Positions 53,817 to 64,000 of a DNA stretch of 64,000 bases are shown piece after piece. Source of the DNA: CAWJEL01 sp964647255 (lineage in GTDB: Bacteria > Chloroflexota > Anaerolineae > CG2-30-64-16); contig CAZYGI010000009.1 in NCBI GenBank assembly GCA_964647255.1, positions 19,555 through 83,554 on the forward strand, in the 5' to 3' direction. The notes beneath the pieces were generated by a model. It was given only the letters and a program-made list of their open reading frames with translations, did no database searches and was not told where the DNA came from. The translations under genes and the position numbers were made by a program. Each line of letters opens with the position of its first letter. The stretch's first letter is position 1.

Positions 53817-55625
53817 CTATTCTTCCCACCGGAACTGCAAGGCAACCATGCGCCGGTAGATGCCGTCCGGCCGGGCCAGCAGTTCGGCGTGGGCGCCCTG
53901 CTCCACGACGCGGCCGCCGTCCAGCACGATGATCCGGTCGGCGTTAGTGATTGTACTCAGCCGGTGGGCGATGACGAACGTCGTGCGGTCGCGCATCAGC
54001 CGCTCCAGGGCCTCCTGCACCGCCTGCTCCGATTCGGTGTCAAGCGCTGACGTTGCTTCGTCCAGGATCAAGATGCGCGGGTTCTTCAGCAGGGCGCGGG
54101 CGATGGCAATACGCTGGCGCTGCCCGCCGCTGAGCTTGACCCCGCGTTCGCCGACGCGCGTGTCATACCCCTCCGGCAGCTCGGCGATGAAGTTGTGGGC
54201 GTTGGCCGCCTGGGCCGCAGCCTCGACTTCGGCCTGGGTGGCGTCCAGCTTGCCGTAGCGGATGTTATCGCACACGGTGCCGCCGAACAGCGCGGTCTCC
54301 TGCGGCACGATGCCGATCTGTTCGCGCAGGCTGCGCAGCTTCACGTCCCGGATGTTATAGCCATCAATGGTGATGCGGCCAGTGTTCGGGTCGTAAAAGC
54401 GCAGGATCAGGTTAACCAACGTGGTCTTGCCCGCGCCGCTGGCGCCGACCAGCGCCACCACCTGGCCGGGCTGGGCCGCCAGATTGATGTCGCTGAGCAC
54501 GATGCGCGCTGCGTCCGCATCGCCGTAGTCGAAACAGACTCCCTCAAAACGCACTTCGCCGCGGATCAGCGGCAGTTCGACTGCATCCGCGGCGTCCTGC
54601 GCCTCCGGGGGAGTGTCCAGCAGCTCAAACACCCGCTCGCTGGCGCCCAATGCACGCTGGAACTGGCTGTAGAGCCCGGTGAAGGTCGCGATCGGCGAGG
54701 CGACCATCATCGTGTAGATCAGAAATGAGACGAGCTGGCCCGGCGTCAGCCGGCCCGCGATCACCTCCCGGCTGCCGAACCAGAGCACGACCGCGATCGC
54801 GCTGAACGCCACCAGCCCGATGATCGGGCCGATAATCGCCTGGATCCGGGCGCGGGTGATGGCGATGCCGAAAAGCCGCTCGACACCCTCGCCGTAACGG
54901 TTGATTTCATACGCCTCCCGGGCGAACGACTTGACGATGCGCACACCGCTCAACGCTTCCTCAGCGGTCGCCGTGGCCTCGGCCAGCGCGTCCTGCGCCT
55001 GCCGGCTGATCTTCCGCACCATGCGGCCCAACACGATCATGCCCACGACGGCCAGGGGGATGATCGCGAGCATCAGCAGCGTCAACCGGGCGGCCATCAC
55101 GAACAGGATCACCACGCCGCCCACCAGCATGATCGTCTGCGAGAGGAGGCTGAGCAGCGTGCCGGTCACCGCGTCCTGGATCGTCGTCACGTCGCTGCCC
55201 AGCCGCGAGATCAACTCGCCGATGCGCGTGCTGGCAAAGAAGCTCAGCGACATGATCTGGAGGTGCCCGAACAGCAGTTTCCGCAGGTTGGTCACTACCC
55301 GCTCGCCCACCCACGAGATCAGATAGCTCTGGCCGAAGCCGAGGATGGCCTGCGCGACGAAGATGCCGAAGAGCAGCAGCGTGACCCGGTTGAGCATCGG
55401 CAGGTCTGCCTGCACGAGAGCGCTGTCCACGATGCTCCGGATCGCCAGCGGCAGCGCCAGCGACAGCAGGCTGTTGAGCGTCAGGATCACGCCCGCGGCC
55501 GCCAGCCAGCGCCAATACGGCTTGACGAAGACCAACAGCCGGCGGTAGTTGGTGAACAGGCCGCGAAAGAACGCGCGGTCGGGCAGAGGGAGGAGCGGCG
55601 GTTGAGAGCTTTGGGATGCAGTCAT
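53817..55625 (-). CDS. ABC exporter, fused permease-ATPase (MsbA/LmrA type)
   Basis: This 602-residue half-transporter has six transmembrane helices (about residues 38-320) and a C-terminal ATPase with Walker A VGASGAGKTT, Q-loop, signature LSGGQRQRIAIARALL, Walker B ILILDEATSALD and the H-loop IAHRLST. It would act as a homodimer. Substrate cannot be read from sequence; lipid, drug or peptide are possible. AGGTGA serves as the ribosome binding site and lies in a hairpin arm (see 55630). Confidence 0.93.
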   Translation of the reverse strand: MTASQSSQPPLLPLPDRAFFRGLFTNYRRLLVFVKPYWRWLAAAGVILTLNSLLSLALPLAIRSIVDSALVQADLPMLNRVTLLLFGIFVAQAILGFGQSYLISWVGERVVTNLRKLLFGHLQIMSLSFFASTRIGELISRLGSDVTTIQDAVTGTLLSLLSQTIMLVGGVVILFVMAARLTLLMLAIIPLAVVGMIVLGRMVRKISRQAQDALAEATATAEEALSGVRIVKSFAREAYEINRYGEGVERLFGIAITRARIQAIIGPIIGLVAFSAIAVVLWFGSREVIAGRLTPGQLVSFLIYTMMVASPIATFTGLYSQFQRALGASERVFELLDTPPEAQDAADAVELPLIRGEVRFEGVCFDYGDADAARIVLSDINLAAQPGQVVALVGASGAGKTTLVNLILRFYDPNTGRITIDGYNIRDVKLRSLREQIGIVPQETALFGGTVCDNIRYGKLDATQAEVEAAAQAANAHNFIAELPEGYDTRVGERGVKLSGGQRQRIAIARALLKNPRILILDEATSALDTESEQAVQEALERLMRDRTTFVIAHRLSTITNADRIIVLDGGRVVEQGAHAELLARPDGIYRRMVALQFRWEE

Positions 55626-55629
55626 CGTT

Positions 55630-55668
55630 TCACCTGGGTCACAAAATATCCTTCTGCGGCCCAGGTGA
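55630..55668 (-). promoter_or_regulatory. Hairpin that pairs the ABC exporter Shine-Dalgarno
   Basis: TCACCTGGG (55630-55638) and CCCAGGTGA (55660-55668) are exact complements in the 5' leader. On the mRNA the 3' arm contains the AGGTGA ribosome binding site and the 5' arm its complement. A -10 TATACT lies directly upstream (55670-55675) with a weak TTTACC -35. It could be an operator as well as an RNA switch. Confidence 0.5.
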
Positions 55669-55746
55669 CAGTATACCTCAGACCGGATAGACGGGTAAAC
55701 TCAGATGGGCCTTCAGCGCCATCACAGACAAACTGATAAATCAGTA

Positions 55747-55784
55747 AAACGCCCCGCCTTCCTCGAGAGGAAGGCGGGGCGTTT
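55747..55784 (-). terminator. Terminator after the surface protein gene
   Basis: An 18-bp perfect stem (55747-55764, 55767-55784) with a 2-nt loop and T-runs on the minus side, 46 bp past the stop codon of the gene at 55831. Confidence 0.85.
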
Positions 55785-55830
55785 GTGTTCATGCCCGGAC
55801 GGCTAGGAGGCCCCGGTGGGGTTCAGCACC

Positions 55831-57063
55831 CTAGCTCCGACGGCGCCAGACGACGACTCCTGCCAGCAAGCCGGCCAGGGTGAGGCCAACGAAGCGCAGC
55901 GACAGCCCGGCGCTGGCCGTCCCGGAGAAGCTCGACAGCGACACCGCGGACGGCGTCAGCGTGTAGGTGTTGACGAAGGTGCAAGTCACAGTCTCGCCGC
56001 TGGTCAACCCGATCGCAGTTGCAGGGCTGCCGTCGCTGCACTCCGCGCTGGTCTGATTCCAACCTGCGGGTAGCGTCTCTCCCGCCACATACGTCCCCGG
56101 CGGCAGAGAGAGGGTGTGGGTGTTCGACAAGGCAGGATCCGCATCATCGTCCAGGAGGAACTGGTGGTTGAGACCGTTCCCCGTCACGCTGAAGGCGAAA
56201 TCCTGTGAGCTGGTCGGGACGGTGTGTTTGACGATGATCAAGGTGGCATTAGGGGGCACCGTAGAGCTTTGCATCTGATTGTCGCGCGAGCCAACGGATG
56301 CGCCGTCCAACAGCTCGAGTTGGACATGGTAGGGCGAGCCGGAGATCTGACCGGCGCCCCCGCCCATCGTCTCCCAGTCTATCGTGCGGGCCACGTGTGC
56401 GCCGAAGACGAGCATTACCGGGCAAGTCGTCACACCACCGGATGTGGTGCAGTTCCGAGCGGTGCTCGGGTCTACATTGAAGGTGATGGTGATTCCCGTG
56501 TCGCTGTCGCCTGCGTACGTGCCATGCGCGACGGCTGGCGCGGTGGCCGACAACAGGTCGCCGTTGAACATGGTGAAGACCTGGCCGGCCGGCTCAGTCA
56601 CACCCAGCGAATTCATGTACGGATCGGCCGGGATGGACAGGGTATCCACCGACCACGCGGTGCAGCCTGTGACATTTTGGCACAGGTCCGGCAGGGTGAT
56701 CCAGTTTTCCGACCAACTCCAGGAGGTCAGGAAATCATAGGCGTGCGTGCCGTTCTTGGTCGAGCCGTAGTGGAAGGTGACCGTATGCTGCCCGGCCGTC
56801 AAGTCGGTCAGCCAGAGCCGCTGCACCGTCGCATCGCCTTCGATATACCGTGAGTTGTTCTGATTCAGGTTACCGTTGATCCACCGGCAACCGGTGTCCC
56901 CGGCGCCGTATCCGTTTCCCTGATCGTTGGAACACTGATCAAAGGTCCCAATAGACCCGGCCGATGCGGCGCCGACAAATACCGTCAGCAGCGCCAGGGC
57001 TGCAATCAGGACGACCGCGATCCTGCCGCGGCCGCCGAGGGGAAACGCCAACTTTACCGACAT
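55831..57063 (-). CDS. Secreted surface protein with prealbumin-like domain and C-terminal anchor
   Basis: A 410-residue protein with a signal peptide (about 1-35, cleaved near GAASAGS), a large cysteine-containing beta-rich domain (about 36-290), a prealbumin-like/SpaA-like domain (about 292-390 with LIIVKHTVP, LSLPPGTYVAGETLPAGW, TCTFVNTY), and a hydrophobic helix ending in WRRRS. The C-terminus looks like a membrane anchor or sorting tail without an LPxTG motif. The ATG at 57063 has AAGGAGG five bases upstream; the longer frame is rejected. Confidence 0.82.
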   Translation of the reverse strand: MSVKLAFPLGGRGRIAVVLIAALALLTVFVGAASAGSIGTFDQCSNDQGNGYGAGDTGCRWINGNLNQNNSRYIEGDATVQRLWLTDLTAGQHTVTFHYGSTKNGTHAYDFLTSWSWSENWITLPDLCQNVTGCTAWSVDTLSIPADPYMNSLGVTEPAGQVFTMFNGDLLSATAPAVAHGTYAGDSDTGITITFNVDPSTARNCTTSGGVTTCPVMLVFGAHVARTIDWETMGGGAGQISGSPYHVQLELLDGASVGSRDNQMQSSTVPPNATLIIVKHTVPTSSQDFAFSVTGNGLNHQFLLDDDADPALSNTHTLSLPPGTYVAGETLPAGWNQTSAECSDGSPATAIGLTSGETVTCTFVNTYTLTPSAVSLSSFSGTASAGLSLRFVGLTLAGLLAGVVVWRRRS

Positions 57064-57311
57064 ATTGCCTCCTTCAAAGCAACTGAGATCGATGGGCCAG
57101 CCTGGCGCTGAGCCTTGCCTGAGACATAGCGCTTGCCGATGGACCCGGCCCGGAGGAAGGGAATGGACAGCGAGCCTTAGAGCTGTGTCGCAATGCCTGG
57201 ATGCTTTCGAATGACGCGAATTGCATGTTGGCAGAGCGGCGCCCGCCGTAATCATTGCCTTTGTTGAAAACTTCAAGGCCAGAGCATATTATTATTATAT
57301 AATTGATAGTA

Positions 57312-57348
57312 ATGTAACCTTACATCCACTGTGAGGATCATCACAGTG
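57312..57348. promoter_or_regulatory. Two palindromic operators, one CRP/FNR-like
   Basis: ATGTAA-cc-TTACAT (57312-57325) is followed after one base by CACTGTGA-ggatca-TCACAGTG (57327-57348). The second contains TGTGA-N6-TCACA, the form of CRP-family sites. They lie next to an AT-rich stretch (57285-57310) that may be the promoter of the surface protein gene, whose start is about 250 bp away. Confidence 0.6.
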
Positions 57349-57464
57349 AAAGCTTCACCGAGCGCAACGGCCCGTCGAGCGGCCAGGAACGCCCAAAGGG
57401 GGCGGCACGGCTCGCTCCACCGAGCACCGCTACGTTGAGAATCGCCGTCCGCCGGCAGGTCTGT

Positions 57465-57493
57465 TTGACAACCCATGGTCGCTGTGCTAAACT
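57465..57493 (+). promoter_or_regulatory. Promoter of the T-box/alaX/ileS operon
   Basis: TTGACA (57465-57470), 17 bp, TAAACT (57488-57493). Start expected near 57500. Confidence 0.8.
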
Positions 57494-57499
57494 CCCACC

Positions 57500-57852
57500 A
57501 TCAGAGGCGGTGATGGAAACGAGTAGGCGACTCACCTGCGCCCCAGCGAGTCCGGGACGATGCAAGCCGGACGCGTAGGCCCCGCTGAAAATCCTTCCGG
57601 AGCTGCGACCCGAACGGCCTCGCAAGAGAGCCCAGTAGACGTCGCCGGGTGCGCCCGTTAGCGTGCGGAGGCGTGTTGGCGCCTGAGTGGACGGTCACAG
57701 GTTCAAGGTTGAAGGTTACGAGTGCCAGGTCGAAAGTCGCTTGACTTCTGATACCTGATCCCGGACGCCTGATCCCTGGACACCGTCAAGCGGGGTGGCA
57801 CCGCGGGAGCTACGCTCTCGTCCCCAGTGTGGGATGAGGGCGTTTTTATTTT
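57500..57852 (+). promoter_or_regulatory. T-box riboswitch leader, isoleucine type
   Basis: The conserved T-box GGGTGGCACCGCGG is at 57793-57806. A terminator follows (CGCTCTCGTCCC with GGGATGAGGGCG, 57813-57842, then TTTTT). In Stem I, ACGAGTAGG near 57518 and GCTGAAAATCC near 57584 have the AGUA/GAA internal-loop form, and ATC at 57591-57593 is the likely specifier for Ile. Uncharged tRNA-Ile would stabilise the antiterminator and switch on alaX and ileS. The specifier call is by eye and needs folding. Confidence 0.85.
57690..57780. repeat. Heptad word array inside the T-box leader
   Basis: Words aggttca, aggttga, aggttac and then cctgatc, ccggacg, cctgatc lie between the specifier part and the T-box sequence. 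They lengthen the linker of the riboswitch. Confidence 0.6.
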
Positions 57853-57915
57853 AGAGGTCAGAGATCAGAGATCAGAGGCTGGCATAGGCTTCTATTCTCT
57901 GACTCCTGACTCCTG
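57853..57915. repeat. Inverted heptad word array before alaX
   Basis: Words gtcagag, atcagag, atcagag on the left, tctgact, cctgact on the right; between the T-box terminator and the alaX ribosome binding site. Confidence 0.7.
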
Positions 57916-57928
57916 GCCGGAGGTTCTC

Positions 57929-58666
57929 ATGACGGATCTGCTCTACCAAACCGACAGTTACCTGCGTGAGTTCAACGCGACCGTCGTCGCGGTGGATGCG
58001 GCGGCCGGCCACGTGGCGCTGGATCGCACCGCGTTTTATCCGGGCGGCGGCGGGCAGCCGGGCGACGTCGGCGCCTTGACGTTCGATGGCGTGAATGCGC
58101 CGGTGACGCAGGTGAAGAAGGAAGGGGACATGGTGTGGCATTGGCTCGGACCTCTCCCCGCCGGCTCCCCTCTCCTGCCAGGAGAGGGCCAGGGGGTGAG
58201 GTGCATCCTCGACTGGTCCCGCCGCTACGCGTTGATGCGCACCCACACCGCCATGCACATCCTCTGCGGCGTCGTCTGGCGCGATTACGGCGCATCGGTG
58301 ACGGGCGGCAACATGGATCCGCTGCAGGGCCGCATGGACTTTGAGTTCGCCACGCTCCGCGCTGAGCTAGTGGGTGAGATCGAGGCGAAGTGCAACGCCG
58401 AGATCGCCGCGGCGCGGGATGTGCGGATCAAAATCCTGCCGCGCGACGAGGCGTTTCTTATCCCCGATCTGATCCGCACCAAGATCAACTTGCTGCCGCC
58501 AGGCATCCTGGAGGTGCGCACCGTGGAGATCGTCGGGCTCGACCTCCAGGCCGACGGCGGCACCCACGTCGCCAACACGCGGGAGGTCGGGCGGATCAAG
58601 GTCGCAGACTACAAGTCGAAGGGTGCGATCAACAAGCGGATTTATGTCGAAGTGGGGAATGAGTAG
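57929..58666 (+). CDS. Alanyl-tRNA editing protein AlaX
   Basis: This 245-residue free-standing editing domain hydrolyses mischarged tRNA-Ala (usually Ser-tRNA-Ala). The Zn motif HTAMH (His106, His110) is present. The second motif, CxxxH in many homologues, reads Asp209-GGT-His213. FYPGGGGQPGD near residue 36 is typical. Residues about 75-91 (PLPAGSPLLPGEGQG) are encoded by an inverted repeat and may be an insertion. The ATG at 57929 has GGAGG upstream. It lies between an isoleucine-type T-box and ileS. Confidence 0.9.
   Translation: MTDLLYQTDSYLREFNATVVAVDAAAGHVALDRTAFYPGGGGQPGDVGALTFDGVNAPVTQVKKEGDMVWHWLGPLPAGSPLLPGEGQGVRCILDWSRRYALMRTHTAMHILCGVVWRDYGASVTGGNMDPLQGRMDFEFATLRAELVGEIEAKCNAEIAAARDVRIKILPRDEAFLIPDLIRTKINLLPPGILEVRTVEIVGLDLQADGGTHVANTREVGRIKVADYKSKGAINKRIYVEVGNE
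58151..58201. repeat. Inverted repeat inside alaX
   Basis: CCCTCTCCTG and CAGGAGAGGG (58168-58177, 58179-58188) with outer CCTCTCCCC/GGGGGTGAGG. It is of the dispersed CCCTCTCC-type palindrome seen in many bacteria, here in frame within the gene. Confidence 0.65.
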
Positions 58667-58705
58667 ACCAGGAAACAGGCAAACGAGAAAACAAGTAGAC
58701 AAAGT
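58667..58705. repeat. Octad word array between alaX and ileS
   Basis: Words gtagacca, ggaaacag, gcaaacga, gaaaacaa, gtagacaa in tandem directly after the alaX stop. Confidence 0.6.
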
Positions 58706-58742
58706 GCTGTAACGGAATACGCACGACGCAGAGGTTCTTCCT

Positions 58743-62075
<3,333 letters not shown>

Positions 62076-62077
62076 CC

Positions 62078-62133
62078 TGGGAACTGGAAGCGGAAGCTGG
62101 AAGTTGAGACATCCAGCTTCTAGCTTCCAGTTC
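62078..62133. repeat. Inverted heptad word array after ileS
   Basis: Words of the ggaactg/aagctgg type are followed by ccagctt, ctagctt, ccagttc. The inverted halves could form a hairpin that ends the ileS transcript. Confidence 0.65.
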
Positions 62134-62137
62134 GACT

Positions 62138-62166
62138 TTGTCCCTTTCGAGCGCTTGCATTACAAT
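62138..62166 (+). promoter_or_regulatory. Promoter of the DksA/TraR-like gene
   Basis: TTGTCC (62138-62143), 17 bp, TACAAT (62161-62166). The start codon lies about 75 bp downstream. Confidence 0.65.
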
Positions 62167-62240
62167 GCCGTTGCGTGGCGATGAGGCCAGCTCATCACCG
62201 CCGATCAGATCAGAGGAGCTAGACACTCGAGGTACGTGTG

Positions 62241-62588
62241 ATGTTGACACCGGAACGAATCGAACGCCTGCGCGGGTATCTGCTGGAGGAGCAGGCGAAC
62301 CTGCGGCAGCAATTGGCGAGCCTGGCGGGGGCAGCCCAGGAAGCGAATATCGGCCTGGGCAACCACATGGCAGAGGACGCAAGCGCGGCTTTTGACCAGG
62401 CCGCGAACGTCTCACTGCATCGTGGACATGAGCTTACCCTGGAACAGGTGGACGCCGCCTTGCACAAGATGACGCACGGCACTTATGGCCGGTGCGAACG
62501 GTGCGGGCAAGAGATTGATTTCGCCCGTCTGAAGGCGATGCCGCAGGCGACCCTTTGCATGTCCTGCCAACGCCAGGCTGAGATGTGA
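62241..62588 (+). CDS. DksA/TraR C4 zinc-finger family protein
   Basis: A 115-residue protein with an N-terminal coiled-coil (about residues 4-75) and a C-terminal C4 zinc finger (CERCGQEIDFARLKAMPQA then CMSCQ). DksA/TraR proteins bind the RNA polymerase secondary channel; this short form is like YteA/YocK-type members. The coiled-coil tip has no obvious Asp pair, so DksA-like activity is uncertain. Start is the ATG at 62241 (a GTG one codon earlier is possible) with GAGG eight bases upstream. Confidence 0.88.
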   Translation: MLTPERIERLRGYLLEEQANLRQQLASLAGAAQEANIGLGNHMAEDASAAFDQAANVSLHRGHELTLEQVDAALHKMTHGTYGRCERCGQEIDFARLKAMPQATLCMSCQRQAEM

Positions 62589-62698
62589 TGCGCGCAGGTC
62601 GCACGCTTCCCGCATACAACGTCGTGGCCTGATGCGTCACGAACGCCTAGCTTGCTTTGCTCTCGGCGCCGCCGATGAGACTCAGGAGATACCCACCG

Positions 62699-63220
62699 TT
62701 GTCGCGTAAACTATTGCCCTGGGGTGTCGTGCCCCTGATTGCCCTCGTCGTGATTGGGTTCGATCAGTGGACGAAGAGCCTGATCATCAAGAACATCCCG
62801 CTGAACGGCAGTTACGCGCCGTTCCCAAAGCTGGCAGCCTACTTCAATCTCGTTCATTGGTATAACACCGGCGCCGCGTTCGGCATCTTTCAGGATCAAG
62901 GGCTGCTGTTTGTGGCGATCGCCCTCGTGGTGATTGCCGCCCTGGTGATCTATGCCCGCTATCTGCCGGGCAATAGCTGGGGTGTGAAGATCTGCCTCGG
63001 GCTGCAGGTGGGCGGGGCAATCGGCAACAACCTGATTGACCGGCTGCGCTTCGGGCACGTCACCGATTTTCTCCTCTTCACGCTGCCGGTGGGGAACAAG
63101 GTCTACATGTGGCCGGCGTGGAACATCGCCGACGGCAGCATCGTCGTGGGGACGATCCTGCTGATGATCCTGTTGTTGCGGACCGAAAGCAAGAAAGGCG
63201 AAGCGCAGCCGACGTCATGA
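62699..63220 (+). CDS. lspA: Signal peptidase II (lipoprotein signal peptidase)
   Basis: This 173-residue integral membrane aspartyl peptidase cleaves prolipoproteins such as the adaptor at 18307. Four transmembrane helices are visible. The catalytic Asp123 (GNNLIDRLRFGHVTDF) and Asp145 (WNIADGS) are present, with NTGAAFGIF in between. The chosen start is TTG at 62699 with AGGAG ten bases upstream; an ATG at 62675 is an alternative with no good ribosome binding site. Confidence 0.95.
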   Translation: MSRKLLPWGVVPLIALVVIGFDQWTKSLIIKNIPLNGSYAPFPKLAAYFNLVHWYNTGAAFGIFQDQGLLFVAIALVVIAALVIYARYLPGNSWGVKICLGLQVGGAIGNNLIDRLRFGHVTDFLLFTLPVGNKVYMWPAWNIADGSIVVGTILLMILLLRTESKKGEAQPTS

Positions 63221-63328
63221 GCCCAAGTCGCGGAGGCTGCCAGAATTCGCACGTTTGCTTCGCCGGCAAGCCGCGCATCAGTGAGCGCCTGCTGATACTG
63301 CTCGTTGATCCGGACGTGATGGACCCGC

Positions 63329-64000
63329 ATGAACGATAAAGAGACGCAACCGATCGCCCTGTTGCCAGCTTCGGAAGTCCACCCGGCTTCCGAAGTTTTG
63401 TTTGACGACCTGGCTGAAGATCTGGCCGAGGAAGCTGCGGCGGTGACGCTGGTCGCGGCCGCAGCGGGCGGACGGCTGGACCGCTGGCTGGCCAGCCAAC
63501 TGCCGGAGCATTCGCGCTCCGAGCTCCAGCGGTGGATCGAGGCCGGGCTAGTGACGCTGGGCGCACGCGCACTCAAGGCCAGCTACACCGTCGTGGCCGG
63601 CGATGTAAGCGTCGTGGCCGTGCCCGCGCCCGAGCCTTATGCAGTCGAGCCGGAACCGATCCCGCTGGATATTCTGTACGAGGACGCCGACCTGCTGGTG
63701 ATCAACAAGCCGGCAGGCATGGTGGTGCACCCGGCCGCGGGCAACTGGCATGGGACGCTGGTCAACGCAGTGCTGCATCACTGCCCCGATCTGGAGGGGG
63801 TGGGCGGCGCGCATCGGCCCGGCATCGTCCACCGGCTGGACAAGGACACCTCCGGCGTGATCCTGGTGGCGAAAAACGACCGCGCACACCGCGACTTGCA
63901 GGCGCAGTTCAAGGCGCGCGCGGTGCAGAAGACCTACTGGGCGTTGGTGCACGGGCAGATGACGCCCGCCCAAGGTGAGATCGTCGCACCGATCGGCCGG
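63329..64000 (+). CDS. RluD-type 23S rRNA pseudouridine synthase, 3' end beyond the window
   Basis: The frame is open to the window end (224 codons). An S4 RNA-binding domain (about residues 43-105, GGRLDRWLASQLPEHSRSELQRWI) is followed by the RluA/RluD catalytic domain: LDILYEDADLLVINKPAGMVVHP and the active-site HRLDKDTSG with the catalytic Asp. The first 35 residues are acidic and unusual, and a terminator-like hairpin lies within them, so the true start may be further downstream. It directly follows lspA, a common pairing. Confidence 0.9.
   Translation, partial: MNDKETQPIALLPASEVHPASEVLFDDLAEDLAEEAAAVTLVAAAAGGRLDRWLASQLPEHSRSELQRWIEAGLVTLGARALKASYTVVAGDVSVVAVPAPEPYAVEPEPIPLDILYEDADLLVINKPAGMVVHPAAGNWHGTLVNAVLHHCPDLEGVGGAHRPGIVHRLDKDTSGVILVAKNDRAHRDLQAQFKARAVQKTYWALVHGQMTPAQGEIVAPIGR
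63369..63403 (+). terminator. Terminator-like hairpin at the start of the RluD-like gene
   Basis: CTTCGGAAG (63369-63377) and CTTCCGAAG (63387-63395) form a 9-bp stem followed by TTTTGTTT. It may end the lspA transcript, with the synthase gene starting downstream, or it may be a dispersed palindrome translated as part of the protein. Confidence 0.5.

Overview
The window is GC-rich bacterial DNA, most likely from a member of the Chloroflexota (class not resolvable by eye). The grounds are: large secreted proteins with Thr/Pro linkers that end in a short YLP(L/V)I-x-R tail; a complete citramalate-dependent branched-chain amino acid operon; a degenerate tyrosine-recombinase relative; a T-box leader on an ileS operon; and no sign of outer-membrane genes. 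No rRNA, tRNA or CRISPR array was seen. Several clean sigma-70-type promoters (TTGACA-like, 16-18 bp, TATAAT-like) stand out against the GC-rich background.

Layout. 1-3000 (minus): moaC, a moaD-moaE fusion, ldh and dtd, read from an apparently leaderless promoter. 3000-15680 (plus): ilvB-ilvN-ilvC-(four-helix-bundle gene)-leuA-leuC-leuD-cimA-leuB-ilvD, enough to make Val, Leu and, through citramalate, Ile. It is preceded by a promoter, a 28-codon Leu/Val/Ile-rich leader peptide and a terminator, which looks like classical attenuation. 15700-21050 (minus): a PadR repressor, an ABC ATPase, a lipoprotein adaptor and a large FtsX/MacB-type permease. 21200-24290 (minus): two secreted paralogues built from an unrecognised FSTE...DGD...LGLDAL repeat. 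24590-28630 (plus): a sulfur operon with a HTH-PocR regulator, sulfide:quinone oxidoreductase, DUF1641 protein, DsrC/TusE-like protein and DsrE2-like protein. 28760-33200 (minus): a 1457-residue secreted protein with a damaged HExxH motif. 33480-41240: an AlkX/YcaQ-like glycosylase, a cupin-amylase-small membrane protein operon, glucan phosphorylase with an in-frame stop near its end, and a LuxR-HTH/TM/kelch membrane regulator. 41290-43500: a catalytically degenerate recombinase-like protein, a small membrane protein and a histidine phosphatase. 43580-50630: a 2292-residue secreted putative metalloprotease with an internal 1.5-kb duplication. 50690-51290: a RAYT transposase between two REP-like repeats. 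51370-55630: an ATP-grasp ligase overlapping a C39-like peptidase gene, an ArsR-DUF2087 regulator, and an ABC exporter. 55830-57063: a surface protein. 57460-62075: promoter, T-box, alaX and ileS. 62140-64000: a DksA/TraR-like protein, lspA and an RluD-like gene cut by the window end.

The most unusual genome-scale feature is a family of short tandem arrays of degenerate 7- or 8-nt words, often with the reverse-complement words nearby. They fill many intergenic gaps and also enter coding regions: the MoaC and LeuC tails and the middle of IleRS. The best candidates for undescribed biology are the PocR-regulated sulfide operon with its single-cysteine DsrC, the membrane-anchored LuxR-kelch regulator, the ATP-grasp/C39 pair, the FSTE-repeat secreted pair and the word-array family.
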